Assembly: GCA_029706075.1 (NCBI GenBank)
Contig: JAINUG010000196.1
Location: forward strand, 209,501-273,500
Length of the DNA stretch: 64,000 nucleotides
Source of the DNA: Aldrovandia affinis
Lineage: Eukaryota > Chordata > Actinopteri > Notacanthiformes > Halosauridae
Reading direction: 5' to 3'
The notes beneath the pieces were generated by a model that saw nothing but the letters and a program-made list of their open reading frames with translations, was not told where the DNA came from and did not search any database. Numbering within the stretch: position 1 is the stretch's first letter; each line of letters begins with the position of its first letter. The position numbers were made by a program, and so were the translations under genes. Shown here one piece after another: positions 30,189 through 48,041 of the stretch.

Positions 30189-30226
30189 TGACACACACAC
30201 ACACAGGCATACACATGCATGAATGT

Positions 30227-30266
<40 letters not shown>

Positions 30267-30349
30267 AGACACACACAGACACACGTGCCCACTCATGCTC
30301 ATGCACGCACAGAAGAACACACAGGGGCATACGCATGCATGCACAAGCA

Positions 30350-30391
<42 letters not shown>
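30189..30391 (+). repeat. cluster of CA microsatellites
   Basis: Three CA arrays separated by ACATGCATG-type spacers over 200 bp, in sik2 intron 1 about 240 bp upstream of exon 2. The open frames in it are His/Thr or Val/Cys repeats without meaning. Confidence 0.9.
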
Positions 30392-30392
<1 letters not shown>

Positions 30393-32790
30393 TCCCAGGC
30401 GTCAATACCTCATCTGAATCTTAACGCATCCTGCATCATTTTAATGAGAGATTATGCAACCAAGCTCTCTCAGCTGTGAGTGAGGCTGACACCTGTTCAC
30501 CCCTGGGTCTACAGTGCGCCTCGACACGCGATACCCCCGTCCCTCCCACAGCGGCTCTGTCATCGCAGTGACCTAGAGACATTTCCAAGCCTCTGCAAGC
30601 CAAGCAGTGGCTGGGGGGAGGAGGGTGAGCCACGTACACGGCAGCCTTGCCAGAGATACTGTATCAGAAATGAGGATATGTCAGACTCTACTTGCTTTAA
30701 GCGGAACTTTCCGTCTCTACAGTATGTGCTTGATGTTGATCTATTTTGCTGAATAGGATTTTTCTGTCTTGCACATCGTTGAACCTAAACTCAAGCAGGT
30801 ACAAGCGGGTGCTCATGAATGGAACAAGACAATTTGTTCTGATCCCAATCATTATTGACATGCATGGAACTGTTACACACAGCCAATCAAATCTGAAATT
30901 AAATACTGTACCTTCAAGTTATGCCTGCTCCCTGAGCAACTACAGTAGCAAAAGGAACTTCTTAAGAAGCAAAAAGGAGCTTGTAGGCAGTGCCGGGATG
31001 AAAGGGCATCTTGCTTTGTCATTAAGGGATCTTCGGTCTCACCTTCATATTAACATCTCTCACAACAGCGTCAGGACACCATGTACTCACAGTGGAAAGT
31101 AGAAACAGAACACACAGGATATAGCCCGCTTATCTGCCACAACACAGACCCTCCAGTCTCCAAAGGCCTTGTGGGTGGGGGTGTGAGGGTGGGTCTTAAG
31201 GGAGGGCAAAATGTAACCTGTAAGTTGCTCTGGATAAGAGCGTCTGCTAAATGCCTAAAATGTTATGCAATGTAAATGGTGCAGCTTCACTGCTGGGAGC
31301 TACCCAAACTGCTACCCCAACTGCTTCCCCCAGATTTCAGAACATTAGCAACCGCCACGAGGCATGGGCTCTGGGGCAATGTGCCTCCCTGAAGCCCCTG
31401 TAGCACCCCCTTCCACGGAGAGGCGCTGTCCCGACATGAACCGACACACGTGTTGAAGTGCAGTGACCGCACAGGCAGATTTGTGACACCTGTATGAGGC
31501 AACTGCCAGATCTGCGGCACTGAACACGGCATACCCTAGCAATGCATAGCGGGACCTCCCTCTCTGTAGAAACATGCAAGACTTGGCCAGACAGCTTAAC
31601 CCTACAGTGGCCTGAGCTTAGCTGTGAACCACTCCTGCAGGTCACTTCTCTCCGACATTAAAAATGTTGAACGTGCATAATGCTGAATTTATGCATGCCA
31701 CTCGCCCTGATATCACGCTATGTTCATGCAGACCCAGAGATTGTGGTGATCGCAAACTAAACGTAGTGAGATTGCACAGATATTATTCAGGTGGGTTGAG
31801 CATGTAAATGGGGAACTCGACAACTCAATAATCACAGGTTGAAGAGGTTTTTCGCCATGCGGTGAGCAGTTAAAAGCTGGCTCCAAGGCACCAGCAGTGT
31901 GTTATTGTGACCGCAGGCGGACAGACCACGTGTGAAAGCACACTTATGGATGCCTGCGACCGCTCAGGCATGTGGTCACGTGCAGACGCATACATGCATG
32001 CACTGTAAACGCTTATGTACAAAACCATCGCGAAGTACATGACTGCCGGTGGAGTACAACCTAAAAAAGTGACATTCTGTCAAACCCCAGTAAATCTACA
32101 GTATGTACGTATATATACATATCCACGTATGTACATGTGGGCTATATGTTGTTGCGGTTGAAGTCGCAGTTGCACATGCAAAAGACAATTTTGTATGCAT
32201 GGGTGTTATATGCACACACACCCACTACATTATAAATATATAGACACATGCACAGAATATGGATTAGGAGAAGATGATCAACTTGTCTGTCCTCCAGCGT
32301 GCAGTATGCAGTGCCCCTCAGGACCTCCTGGGGGAAGCACTTGGATGCAGAATCCCTAACATAATGCCCAGGGGGCACAGCATGTCTGCGGCTGAGCTGT
32401 GATTGACCTGGTTGGAAACATCCAGCCTCAGGGATGGCGGGGAGGAGAAGTGAGGGCGAACAATCTCCTTCCCGCAGAACCAAACAAACACTTTAGCGCT
32501 GCCAGCACCCGTCTCAGTCAAGCTTGGCCAGCTTTTCTGCTCTCCACTGGTTGGGTCAATGGCACTCAGGACACAAGAGAGCAGGCTCACCCTAACACCA
32601 GAGTTCAATTGCAAGGACTCCTTTATGATAGCCAAATTATCGCATTGTTTTTTTCCATACCACAATTACGTAGTGCAGCGGTTCTCAAACTTGGCACTGC
32701 TTCCATGAAGAATTGTGGAGCACATAATAATCTCAAAAAATGTCTTTGTGCCAACAGATGTGAGATTGTAGGCAAGTATCTACAATTTCA
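30392..32790. other. sik2 intron 1, no gene seen
   Basis: Unique sequence apart from the L2 tail at 31215 and a lone hAT-like end at 32676 (CAGCGGTTCTCAAACTTGG) with no partner found. Confidence 0.4.
31215..31277 (+). repeat. L2-type 3' tail
   Basis: CTGTAAGTTGCTCTGGATAA then GAGCGTCTGCTAAATGCC and degenerate TGTAA units. Only the last 60 bp of the LINE/SINE is present. Confidence 0.75.
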
Positions 32791-33018
32791 CAACTTAATA
32801 TATATCGGCAAGCTTCTTTATCCAGAAGAACTTAAATTCACTTTACTAAATTCAGACTATATGTCACATTTCATCCCCGTGTGCGGATGGATATTTTACT
32901 GAAGCAGCTATGGGTATGCACAATGTTCAAGGGAGCAGTGGTCCCACCTGGGAATCAACCCTGAAACCCTCTGGTTTACAAGGCTGGGTTCCTAACCACT
33001 AAACCACACTGCTGCCTT
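32791..33018 (-). repeat. tRNA-derived SINE with L2-like tail
   Basis: The minus-strand head GGCAGCAGTGTGGTTTAGTG and B-box-like GGGTTGATTCCCA are clear. The body ends in AAGTTCTTCTGGATAAAGAA, a decayed form of the L2 stem-loop. Confidence 0.7.
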
Positions 33019-33599
33019 TAGGTATACTGAACTTAATTAGCTTATTTTTATACAAAAGCATAGAAGTTACACCTTGTACAAAATGACAGAGAATAAAGAT
33101 GTCCATTTCAGATGTGCCATTTCGGTAGGGTGTAACAAAGCCCTGGTTATGAAATCAACCAACGGAAAATACAGCTCCCAGGGAACGAAAGGAAATCAAT
33201 GCAACATACTCCATACATTATTCCACTAAAAGATGAGCAAATGTGTACCACTGTATTGATGGTGGCTTATTCAAGGCTTGTATAATCAATCAAGGCTTGC
33301 CATCTATCTGGTGCCGGTTGCATGGATACTGGTACCAGATACCACACACTAGACTCCCTGTGCCAAGCTCGGTTGTTGATTCCATTTTTTAGGCTAACTT
33401 GGTCAATGCATGGAAACGTACTGGAGATAAAACATCCATGTTGCAAAAAAAGGGAGGAGCCAGGAGGAGGACCATTTCCATTGCACCTGAACCTTAATGA
33501 GCTTGGCTAAGAAATGCCATGGATTTTAACTTATGCTAGGAATTTTTATACGGTACAGTGTAAACCTCAGTCAAATAATGGTGTCAGTAATATAGGCCT

Positions 33600-33778
33600 T
33601 CACGTTGTGTACATCAGCCGATGTGTGGTGAGAGCTATGAAGCTAAATCCCATGCATCACCGAAGTAGGTGCTTCACATTGGTGGTGATTGAGGTGAGAT
33701 TCCCCCCTCAATGTAAAGCACTTTGAGATTGTGAAAGGTGCAACACAAATGCATTCCATCAATATTATTATTATTATT
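33600..33778 (+). repeat. retroposon 3' end with (TTA)n tail
   Basis: GATTGAGGTGAGATTCCCCC and GTAAAGCACTTTGAGATTGT followed by a short ATT repeat are typical of a widespread fish LINE 3' end. The clade is not determined. Confidence 0.45.
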
Positions 33779-39700
<5,922 letters not shown>

Positions 39701-41374
39701 TACCAACTGGAGCTTTGATAAAAGCCTTTGTTGCAGGGGTTGAAGTGGAAGATAGGAGGCATGATAAAACGTGCACGTGTAATTGCATGATCTTCTGTGA
39801 ACTGTTCGGCTAAGAATGTGCAGACACGACCACCTATGCAATCTATCTATTTTGAATCACGTCTTGTACGTCAAGATCATGGATCACGAACAATTCAAAT
39901 TACTAACTAGGTCGCGAGACAGCTAGCTACGTACCGAGCTTACTATGGCTGGTGTCTAACCATGCCCTGGATAGATAGTTTACAATTATTATAACTACAT
40001 GTATGCTTCGTGGCTATATTTTTCAGTTCACTCGTTTCATATGGAATGCATTACAATTGTAACATTTCAAAGTGTATTCAAAACTCAAATAGCCAACGAA
40101 AAATGAATCATTCGTGCATATTTTGTCACATAAATAAAGGTTTTCTACTCTTAACATCGTGACAGCAGCTCGATGCAGTCGCCCGTAGAATACATCGCCC
40201 GGCCTGGTTTTGTCCATTCTATTTTACAGCAGTAGAATAGCGTCATCTACTGTCCTTTATGATAACGACACAGATCACAAAAGAAAATAAAAGCCGTATA
40301 TTTTGACTGTTTTTTTGCGCTTCTTTATAAGCACAGTTATTAGATTTAAAAACGTAAAAACTACAGAGTGCATGACCATTGTGTTCAGCATAACAAAATG
40401 ATGAATACATCTAGAAAAAATATACCATCTCGCATATTAAAACCCGCAATCATAATGTCACATCGGGGTATAGGCTATAAATAATATTCCATTATTGTCA
40501 TAATTATTCGTGATTCTTCAATTGTGGCTACTGATTCCCATTTTGCCTGCATTCAATATTATAATCTAGCACAATTGCAGCCTGGCCGGGTGCACTGGAG
40601 AGTCCCATATCACTGGTGCGTTTCCTGCATGTGTGTTCCAGATGTGTTTCCTTCCATTTCCCTCTAACATCCTCCCCTGACACTCAATTGTTTCTTCTGT
40701 CGCCCCCGCTTTCTGTGACTGGTCTCAGCCAAATACATAATTCCTTTCAATGTCTGACCACGATGCTTGGTGTCTGGTGCTGCATGAAAAACACAAATAA
40801 TGTTTACAATGCGACAATTACGTTTTCTCAAGAAATTGGGTACCGAATGAAGATGTTTTTGAAGGATCGCTTTTGACGTGTAAACGTACACACGGGCGCG
40901 CGCGCACACACACATACACAACCACTGGATTGGGCCGGCGATATATAGGCTAAACATTGAGTACAACCATTTATTTGAGTACTGATCACTCTTTGATAAT
41001 TTCAGCCCTGGAGAACGTGTTGCATTGTTGAGAGGGGTAGAACAATGCGGCGCTCTCAACTCGGTTTTCAAGTCATCATGGTTCGTAAAATTTCAAACGA
41101 AAGGGTTACTATACAAAATGTCATGTAGCCTACTTGTGCTCTCACTCCGAGCGCGTGGGTTTAACCTTGTGCGTTTGGACCCTCTGCACTGATTTTTAGT
41201 GTATCACTGGTTGACGTAAGGACTTATCTACCGGAGGGTTGAAGGTTCATATTGTTTTGAAATGTTGTTCATGATTTCCTGACTCCTAATTAAATTGTGG
41301 TTTCTTTAGGATAGTTCAAATTATTGTTCTCCAAAAGCCAAATGGGTCTCTACAACAAGATCGAAATAATCTCA

Positions 41375-41490
41375 GATCTTAATGCAAGCTGTATCAGGTA
41401 GCCAATGAAGCGAGGCAAAGTGAGGTGTGACACGAGCACACTTGGGAAGGTTATAGGTGAGTCGTGCAGCTGCGTTCTGCATTAGCTGGA
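41375..41490 (-). repeat. L2-clade LINE fragment
   Basis: The minus strand reads QLMQNAAARLTYNLPKCARV then PHFASLHWLPD, the L2/CR1-type segment (QNAAARL...LHWLP) that lies just before the C-terminal part seen at 26423 and 49412. Confidence 0.7.
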
Positions 41491-42241
41491 AATGTAGAAC
41501 ATTTAAATCGTTTTCAGAACATATGCTGCGCCAAAGTACAATGTCTTTAATACTCGTCGCTGCCCGAGTCCCATAGATTTGACCAGCAGTGTAAATTAAA
41601 CCCTGTCTTCAAGCACCTCCTTGCATCACGGTGACAATCTGTAGGTTCAATTTCAAAGCAGATCAGCCCGCAATGTGAAGAACAGTCAGACCGGCACCAT
41701 AACATCACATGAGCAAATAAGTTAGATTCCAGGCTTTGAAATGATGTGAGGAACAAAGCTCAGAGACCAATGCTCCACACTTGTGCCAGTAGACATCAAT
41801 ACCACTTGTACACTATATTGAAAACTGAAAGTTAAACATCAATTTGAGAGTTTGACATTTCACTCAAGCCAAAGAGAAATACACCACTGCTTCACACATC
41901 CGCGGTACGTTTACATTATACATGCTCTCTTGGGGGATGTCAGTCCACTTTCGGTGATATTGATTTTTTAGGTTGCTATAAATCGATCGAAGAGCAATAG
42001 CTCTGATCTATTGCGCCACATTTTTTTACACAGAATTCGTCATAAAAATGTTTGTAATAATACAAATGCATAATTCATTTGCCATCATGAAATCAGATGT
42101 AACTGTACTTGTTAACTGAAAACATTCTTGCTTCTCAATTAGCATTCTTTTGTTTTCTACCACCGTAATGTTCAAAATGGCCTTTAAAAATGTTTGTTGT
42201 CAGTAACTGATAAAACTCACGAAAATAAATATTTTGTCTGA

Positions 42242-42247
42242 TTTATT
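42242..42247 (-). terminator. candidate layn poly(A) signal
   Basis: AATAAA on the minus strand, about 950 bp beyond the layn stop codon and the first such hexamer met downstream. It would give a 3' UTR of about 1 kb with no obvious transposon in it. No transcript evidence is available here. Confidence 0.4.
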
Positions 42248-43192
42248 GAGGTTTCATACACATGACTTGCATCATAGCAAACACATTCCAGTTTAGTTCA
42301 GTTAAAGGTGCACAAGGATTTCTATGGAGCAGGTGATCAATCATCAGGCACAGGCTGTCTGCAAGTGGACACAATCTCACCCTTAACACTACCCGTCCAA
42401 ACCCAGGCAAAAACAGTGTAGCAGAGCCATGCAAACCCACTAGAGCCATGCTACCATCTTTTCTGTCCAAATTCTGTTCATCATTGCACGTCATTCACTG
42501 ACGGTCCACTTTTACTACTGTACATTCTCCATAACTCTTTGACTCTGAAGGGTTTCAAGTAGACAGGGCCACACACGTTCTTCTGATACCACACTACTGC
42601 TGCCCAACTGGTGTAGTATTTGCATAATACGTTTTTAAAAATGTCCTCAGTAGGGTCCCTGTTCACCTATGCAAACCAGCACATCAGTTGGCAGGACAGT
42701 TCTGCCAGCTGTTCTGCTCGAACCAGTAAATAAAGTCCAGCCTGCCAGCTCTACCAGAAAATTTGCAAACGTGCATTTGTGTGTGTGTGTATATATTTGT
42801 GTGTGCGTATGGTGTTTTTGAACAAAGGGTCACACAGGGAGAGGTGAGAGAAAGCATTGTTCAGAGGAATATCAAAGTCGATATCATGCTTTTCGCATTG
42901 GATTTCCTGAGAGCCTGTCCAAATCCCTGCCCCCAGCCTCCACACAGGAAGACTGCCAGGGACGAAGGCCTCTGCCGTGACATGCCCAGGGAGGGGGTGG
43001 AGCCTGGATGAGCTGGACTGGATGAATTGGGTGTGGACGATGGCAGGCAAGCCTGCAGGTCAGGTCACATTGGGGCGTGTCTGAGTATCCGCCAACACAA
43101 CGAAGTGTGGAAATAAGAGGCAGAAGGCTGGGGAGAGGCCCAACGCTATAGAGCAGAGGGGCGTGAGGACAAAATATGGGATGGGAGGATCC

Positions 43193-43541
43193 TCAGTAGC
43201 CATAGATCTCATTGTCCACCCACCCCGTATCGCGGTAGTAGCGGCCACGGCTCTGGCAGGTCTCATAGATGTCGTTGGTGACGAAGCCACTCTCTGTGCT
43301 GGCCAGCGTCACGAAGCCACTCTCCGTGTCCCTGCCCGCCAGGTTATCATAGTCCCCAGGCGGGGTGTCGGGTGACAAACCCAGGAAGGAGGTGTTCTTG
43401 ATATCTGGGCGGGTGCCTGCCAGGTCTGCCTCGTGCTGCTTGCTGATAACCTTGTAGACGTCTGGGCTAGGGCTGTTGCAGCGCTCTGGGGACACCCAGT
43501 ACCCCGGCTCTTTGGGGCATGTTTCGGTCTGCTCCTTCTTC
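43193..43541 (-). CDS. layn: layn exon 7 (cytoplasmic tail, stop codon)
   Basis: Terminal coding exon of 349 bp (115 codons plus TGA at 43195-43193). It codes the layilin cytoplasmic tail: a basic juxtamembrane start KKEQTE, then SPDVYKVISKQHEADLAGTR, a tandem pair of ESGFVT repeats (about residues 329-345), DIYE, and the terminal NEIYGY. All have direct counterparts in human layilin, where the tail binds talin, radixin and merlin. The spliced product is 371 residues, close to human isoforms of 374-382. The acceptor tract is GTGTGTGCAG. The stop codon and the identical last residues fix the gene end. Confidence 0.97.
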
Positions 43542-43650
43542 CTGCACACACAGGCAACCACAGAGAACATGACCCAGTCCATAGAACACATTTGGAACCC
43601 CCACATTACCCCACATCACCATCGCACAGATGACAGCAGGCGGATCATAC

Positions 43651-43753
43651 CTTCTGGCCAGGAGTTTACAGCAGAACACCCCCGTTGCCACCAGCAACAG
43701 CAACAGAAGAGGGATTGTAGGGAGGATGATGTAGACAATATTCAGGGCACTGT
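43651..43753 (-). CDS. layn: layn exon 6 (transmembrane segment)
   Basis: A 103-bp exon coding DSALNIVYIILPTIPLLLLL then LVATGVFCCKLLAR. This is the single membrane-spanning helix of layilin (about residues 225-250), matching human ALNLAYILIPSIPLLLLLVV. The cysteine pair at the inner face and the basic stop-transfer residues (K, R, R) follow. Acceptor CTTTCAG, donor GTATGA, entry phase 1 and exit phase 2. Only a 109-bp intron separates it from the last exon. Confidence 0.96.
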
Positions 43754-43947
43754 CTGAAAGAGAGACGATGGTGGAACACACAGACTCAGGTGGGTTGCAC
43801 TTCCTGTGTGGTCATATAAACTATGATATAAAACTAGAACAAGAACTAACCAAGGACTGTGACCTCTAGTGGTGAAATAGTGTTAATACAAGAGCCGTTC
43901 AGTGAGTGATTCAGTAAATAAATTAGTGTGTAAGTGAATAAGTTAAT

Positions 43948-45490
43948 GGGCCCTATTTTCGTGCTGGTGCTAAGGGAGCCCTAGCACATGCATTATGCCC
44001 TAGCACTGAATTGCCAGTTTCGTCTGTCACAAACGGAATATTTCCCGTCTCCGCCGAGTTTGGCAATTTCTTGGTGCGCAATGAAGGCGTTTGCATAACT
44101 ATGGGTTGGGCAGTGCAATAGGGGGTGTGACAGTGAAAACAGTCGGCACTATGCAAGTTTGGTGTCAAATAATGACTTTGCATTAACGTCCAACTAGACC
44201 ACCTCTTAGCACAAATGCTGTCGCTCTGTGCAATTTGGTGACTTTATTGATGTGCACATATGAACATAAGGTTATCTGAAATCACATGAGAATGTTTTGT
44301 GAATATTGTTAATTTCCCCCCACGTTGAGGCAAATCATCCAATCCATGGGTAACTTGCAAGCGTAATCAATTAAGCTAAAAATGATTTCACCACAGCTTG
44401 TGGTTATTCAATGCACGGACATGAAAGACTGAAGCCCAGTCCATCGCTACCGTTCAGTAAGATACACCTGTTAAATAAATATATGTTTGTATGCACATTG
44501 TTTTTCTTATGTGAAAGGGTTTTATTCTTTCCATTTGGACTACAGAAAATGGAGTACATAATTGGATACCAAAGGCGATACTGTGAGCGATACCCTGGGT
44601 TTGGTAGCCGGTGTTGGCCAGACGGCTATCAGTTCGGCTGTACATGCAGTTTCTTCCAGTCTTGTCCAACATGCAAATTAGTTCATTACTTTTCCTACAC
44701 CCGACAGCCAGCAGAGAACTAAACAGGCTTTTTATACGCAATGTGGATTGGGTGCCATTGACTGCACACATGTGCAGTTGCGCGCACCATCTGATCACGG
44801 TATCATTTATGTGAATCGGAAGGGGGTCCACTCCATTAATATCCAGGTGGTTTGTGATGCACACTCCAGGGTGACACATGTAGGCCTACTGCATGATGAA
44901 CATAAATGAAACAGGCCTAGTTGCAGTTGTGAGTTTGTTATTTATTGCTTTCCATTTAACAATTACATTAAGTTAGAAGAAAAGAAACGTTGTTTTTTAA
45001 GTTGGAAAGCCTACAGATAAGGAAAAAGAGATGGTAAACACTTTCTTTTAACAATGTAGGTCTCAAAATATAAACTCAAATCATGAAAATAACAAATTAA
45101 TGTGCGCCTTGTTTTCCCCCTCTGATTCGCGCACCAACTTTTCCGCACCTCCTCGCTCTCCTCTTTTGAGAAGCGCTCCTGGCGCATCTGCGCAAAATTG
45201 TCATCCATGTCAGGAAATTGCCAATTTGCTATAGCGTTAGTGCACTGGTATTTAAAGGGATAGAAAATAGGTGTTCTGATTGGCCATTATGAAACCAAAC
45301 CCCCACCACACCCACATGTATTTTTTAAAAGTTAATCCAACCTCTTTTACAACTGCGCCGGAGGTGCGCTATCGTCCTTTTACGATAGTTACGAAATTAC
45401 CGAAATTGTGTTAGACACGCACTAAAGTGCCACCGTCTTCGCTTTGCGTCTGCGTTACCGACACCATCCTAATTCACCAAAATAGGGCCC
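43948..45490 (+). mobile_element. PIF/Harbinger transposon in layn intron 6-5
   Basis: Inverted ends GGGCCCTATTTT (left and right), flanked by AAT on both sides. On the plus strand, around 44755-44880, a broken frame reads GAIDCTHVQLRAPSDHGIIY then VNRKGVHSINIQVVCDAHSR, the Harbinger DDE nuclease with its first two catalytic Asp residues. The 5' part survives in pieces near 44550. The minus strand at 45208-45011 has an unrelated open frame beginning MDDNFAQMRQERFSKEESEE that may be the element's second (Myb-like) protein. It sits between layn exons 5 and 6. Confidence 0.85.
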
Positions 45491-45576
45491 AATAAGTGCA
45501 TGGCTGAATGAGTCAGCGTGTGAGAGAGTGAGTGCGTGAGTAAGTGAGTCAGTCAGTGAGTTAGTGAGTGCATTAA
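45491..45576 (+). repeat. degenerate GTGA/GTCA array
   Basis: Loose units of GTGA, GTAA and GTCA, continuing the similar text at 43898-43945 on the far side of the Harbinger element, which therefore landed inside the array. Confidence 0.7.
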
Positions 45577-45876
45577 GGACTGTGGTATCTTGGGAAACTC
45601 CTCGCAGCCAAAAGTATATCCTCACTGTATATCCCCAATATAGTGTAGGTCACAACACACACTCAAAAGAGAATACATCATGAGTTATGTATTCAATGGA
45701 TAAGTTTTTAAACTCCCATATATTAAATATTTAGCCATATATGAAAAAATATGAACATACTAATATTGTAAAGTAAAGGTTAAAAATGTGACCAAGATGA
45801 AGAGTTCTATATTGTGCCAAATACAAAATCCTAACTAAAAATAAATATGTTAATACTATTATATATCAGAAAATAC

Positions 45877-46394
45877 TGTAGCGATCCAGGTGGGTCGCTA
45901 TATGTAAATATGTGTGCGGGGCATTGTGGAGGAACACTGTTGTTTGTTTGTTTGTTCCCCCCTGTGTTAATTAGAGTTGTGTGTGATAAATCATGTTGTG
46001 CGTGTTATTTGTTATCATTTTGTGTATGTGAAACCGATGGTCGCGGTGAGCCAAAAGGTAGAGCCACCGCGACTGATGTTCGTTTATTGTTTAGTGCCGT
46101 TGCCTGTGATTTTCTGTATATGTGTTCATTCATCGTTTGAAGAGTACTTCCTGTGTGACGTACTAGTTAGTTGTCAAGGTGCACCCAGCTCGACCCTTTA
46201 GGGACGCGCCTGTTCTAAATACAGACCGAAAGATGATATCCGGGGTCGTGCGGTGAATGGGGCACGGATATTGTCACCTCTTTATAATAAAGTGGCTATG
46301 GGGCCTAGCGGTGTACGAAGCACGTAGCCACATTGAAATTGATGCCTGACTCCATTCATCTTCTTGTTGCACCCCACCGCACATGCTCGCTACA
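45877..46394 (+). mobile_element. solo LTR, Gypsy-like
   Basis: A 518-bp LTR fossil beginning TGTAGCGATCC and ending CTCGCTACA, with ATAC on both sides as target duplication and an AATAAA near 46287. No internal region, so it is a solo LTR. The ends resemble the LTR at 50794-51157. Confidence 0.7.
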
Positions 46395-46570
46395 ATACAT
46401 TAATAATATTTTAGGATTTCATATTTGACCATTTAATCACATTCCTTTTTCAAAAAAGGCTTCCTGGCCTAACATTTTAACTTATTATTTGTGTATTCCA
46501 GGAACATAAATCATGCAGTTTCATGCATCCAATTTCTTTTCAAACTAAAAAAGTTAACTTATTTTAGTAC
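46395..46570. other. layn intron beside exon 5
   Basis: AT-rich unique sequence between the solo LTR and exon 5. Confidence 0.4.
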
Positions 46571-46657
46571 CTTTTGATTGAGACACTTCTACTCTGATCT
46601 TCTCATCGTCAACAGTGGCTGCTGGGTATTTTGGTCTCAAAGACATGGTCGGAGCAT
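46571..46657 (-). CDS. layn: layn exon 5 (stalk)
   Basis: An 87-bp exon coding DAPTMSLRPKYPAATVDDEK then IRVEVSQSK, continuing the extracellular stalk. The acceptor is CTTTTTTAG and the donor GTACTA; phase is 1 on both sides, so it too could be skipped without a frame change. The acidic/basic mixture resembles the human stalk only in composition. The call rests on splice sites, open frame and phase. The solo LTR at 45877-46394 lies in the next intron, about 180 bp downstream of this exon in transcript direction. Confidence 0.75.
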
Positions 46658-47531
46658 CTAAAAAAGTATTAACAAGCAACAACCATACATTTGTTCAATA
46701 CATAAGTGATATATTTCAAAACCACTTGCTATCAGAATGCCATAACAATACCATACCATAATTAGTGTGTGTGTCTGGATGTTAAGAGAGGGAGAGAGAC
46801 TGAGAGAGAGAGAGAGAGGGGAGGGGGGTGAGAGGGAGAGGGAGAGGTAGAGATAGGGGTACAGGAGAACCAATTCCTTTTGACAACTAGGTATCCTTGC
46901 TCAATAATTCTACCCTGGGCAATGGGAATAATGAAGACAGAGCTTCAGATCTACAGGTGGGGAAGGAAACATTTGTCTCCTTTATCCTGTGACATGTCTC
47001 AAAGCCATTCAATCAGCTATCCTGGTGTCATTACAAGGGAAAGAAAAACGGATACAAATACCTCTTGTTCTTACAAGCCACAAGTGGCAGAGAACCAGCA
47101 CCTTAAAAAATGTTAACAATTGACACCTTAATCAACACCCAATACAGGCTGCAATACAGTGGATAATTAATACATTATATGGAAGCATGCATAAATCATC
47201 AAGTCATTACATCATGGATCTATATAAGACATGTAGCCATTTAGGCCAATGTCAATAAATATTTAAGAATAACAATGATCACAATATTACCAGGGATGTC
47301 TAAACCAATTAAGGTTTATTTGATCTGAAGTCCAAACTAATTGTAATTTCTGAAATATGGAAATATAAACATCATTAAAAGGGAAAATATATTTTCAAAA
47401 TGTTTGAGAACCCAGTGAGTGTGACTCCTTCACAGACCCCCAGGGGTCCCTGCACTCCAGTTTTGGAAGCCCTGCAATAGACACTGATCAGATAATGAGT
47501 TGTATCCTTTTCAAATTTGGCAGGTGTTTAC
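46658..47531. other. layn intron 4
   Basis: It contains a GA-rich tract (46785-46860) and a probable hAT MITE (47291-47474). No other exon recognised. Confidence 0.5.
47291..47474. mobile_element. probable hAT MITE, 184 bp
   Basis: Ends CAGGGATGTCTAAACC and (inverted) CAGGGCTTCCAAAACT. The 8-bp flanks AATATTAC and CAATAGAC match at only five positions, so it would be old. Confidence 0.45.
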
Positions 47532-47576
47532 CTGTATGCGTGCCATTCCCGGCCACTGTGGAGTCTGGCTGCCTTT
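47532..47576 (-). CDS. layn: layn exon 4 (small stalk exon)
   Basis: A 45-bp exon coding ERQPDSTVAGNGTHT, part of the extracellular stalk between lectin domain and membrane. It is called from a TCTTTTCAG acceptor, a GTAAAC donor, and phases 1/1 that fit both neighbours. It contains an N-glycosylation sequon (NGT, about residue 188) and is rich in Ser/Thr, as stalks often are. The stalk is poorly conserved in the family, so homology cannot confirm it. Being in-frame, it could be an alternatively used cassette. Confidence 0.75.
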
Positions 47577-47876
47577 CTGAAAAGAAGATTACGAGGATAA
47601 TGTAGGGATGTTAAACACTCACAAAAAAGATTCAACTATTTAAATGTCTATGCGATAACGATTGGAAGTTAAATTCCATATAATATGCAGGAGCTTTCAT
47701 GGTGCTGTGCACAATAATAACCTGCCTTTCAGAAAATCCCATTGCATTTAGCTAATTCAAGAAATTATAAACAAATATGATAAAGACCATAAACCAATCT
47801 TTCCCCCATTCTCTATGCCTTCATAGAGAAGCTGAGATAGAGACAACCTAGAGAGGGCTAGGAGGCGGCCCCTCAC
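47577..47876. other. layn intron 3
   Basis: 300-bp intron between exons 3 and 4, with nothing recognised in it. Confidence 0.6.
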
Positions 47877-48034
47877 CTCTGGAATACTTGCAGATGAAGT
47901 TATTCTTGGTGTCGCAGTTGTCGTCATTCCACTGGAACATGTAGAGCCCCCCTAGGCCAGGAGGGGCAGAGGGCTGGTGGTACATCACCACACACACCTC
48001 GTATCCACACGACGGCTCGTCCCAGTGCCAGTTC
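47877..48034 (-). CDS. layn: layn exon 3 (C-type lectin domain, second part)
   Basis: A 158-bp exon coding NWHWDEPSCGYEVCVVMYHQ through NNFICKYSR. It contains the WND motif (FQWNDDNC) and the final cysteines of the lectin fold. The segment EVCVVMYHQPSAPPGLGG matches human layilin almost exactly. The splice acceptor is unusual: a run of eighteen GT units (in transcript sense) ends only seven nucleotides before the AG, so the microsatellite is the polypyrimidine tract. The donor is GTGAGG, exit phase 1. Confidence 0.97.
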
Positions 48035-48038
48035 CTGA

Positions 48039-48041
<3 letters not shown>

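Larger units (their letters stand above)
39701..43192. other. sik2-layn intergenic region and layn 3' UTR
   Basis: No gene on either strand. It holds an L2 fragment at 41375-41490 and a short CGCG/CACA run at 40896-40920. 42242-43192 is probably layn 3' UTR. Confidence 0.5.

Noticed and set aside
30025-30479. His/Thr-rich and Cys/Val-rich open frames
   Set aside because: Translations of CA/GT microsatellites.
32676-32700. hAT terminal repeat CAGCGGTTCTCAAAC
   Set aside because: No partner end or 8-bp duplication found nearby, so no element is called.
32399-32902. 167-residue open frame, plus strand
   Set aside because: Runs into a SINE on the other strand; no family resemblance.
45847-46201. 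Cysteine-rich open frames (plus strand)
   Set aside because: They lie inside the solo LTR, which has no coding region; no secreted or zinc-finger family matches by eye.
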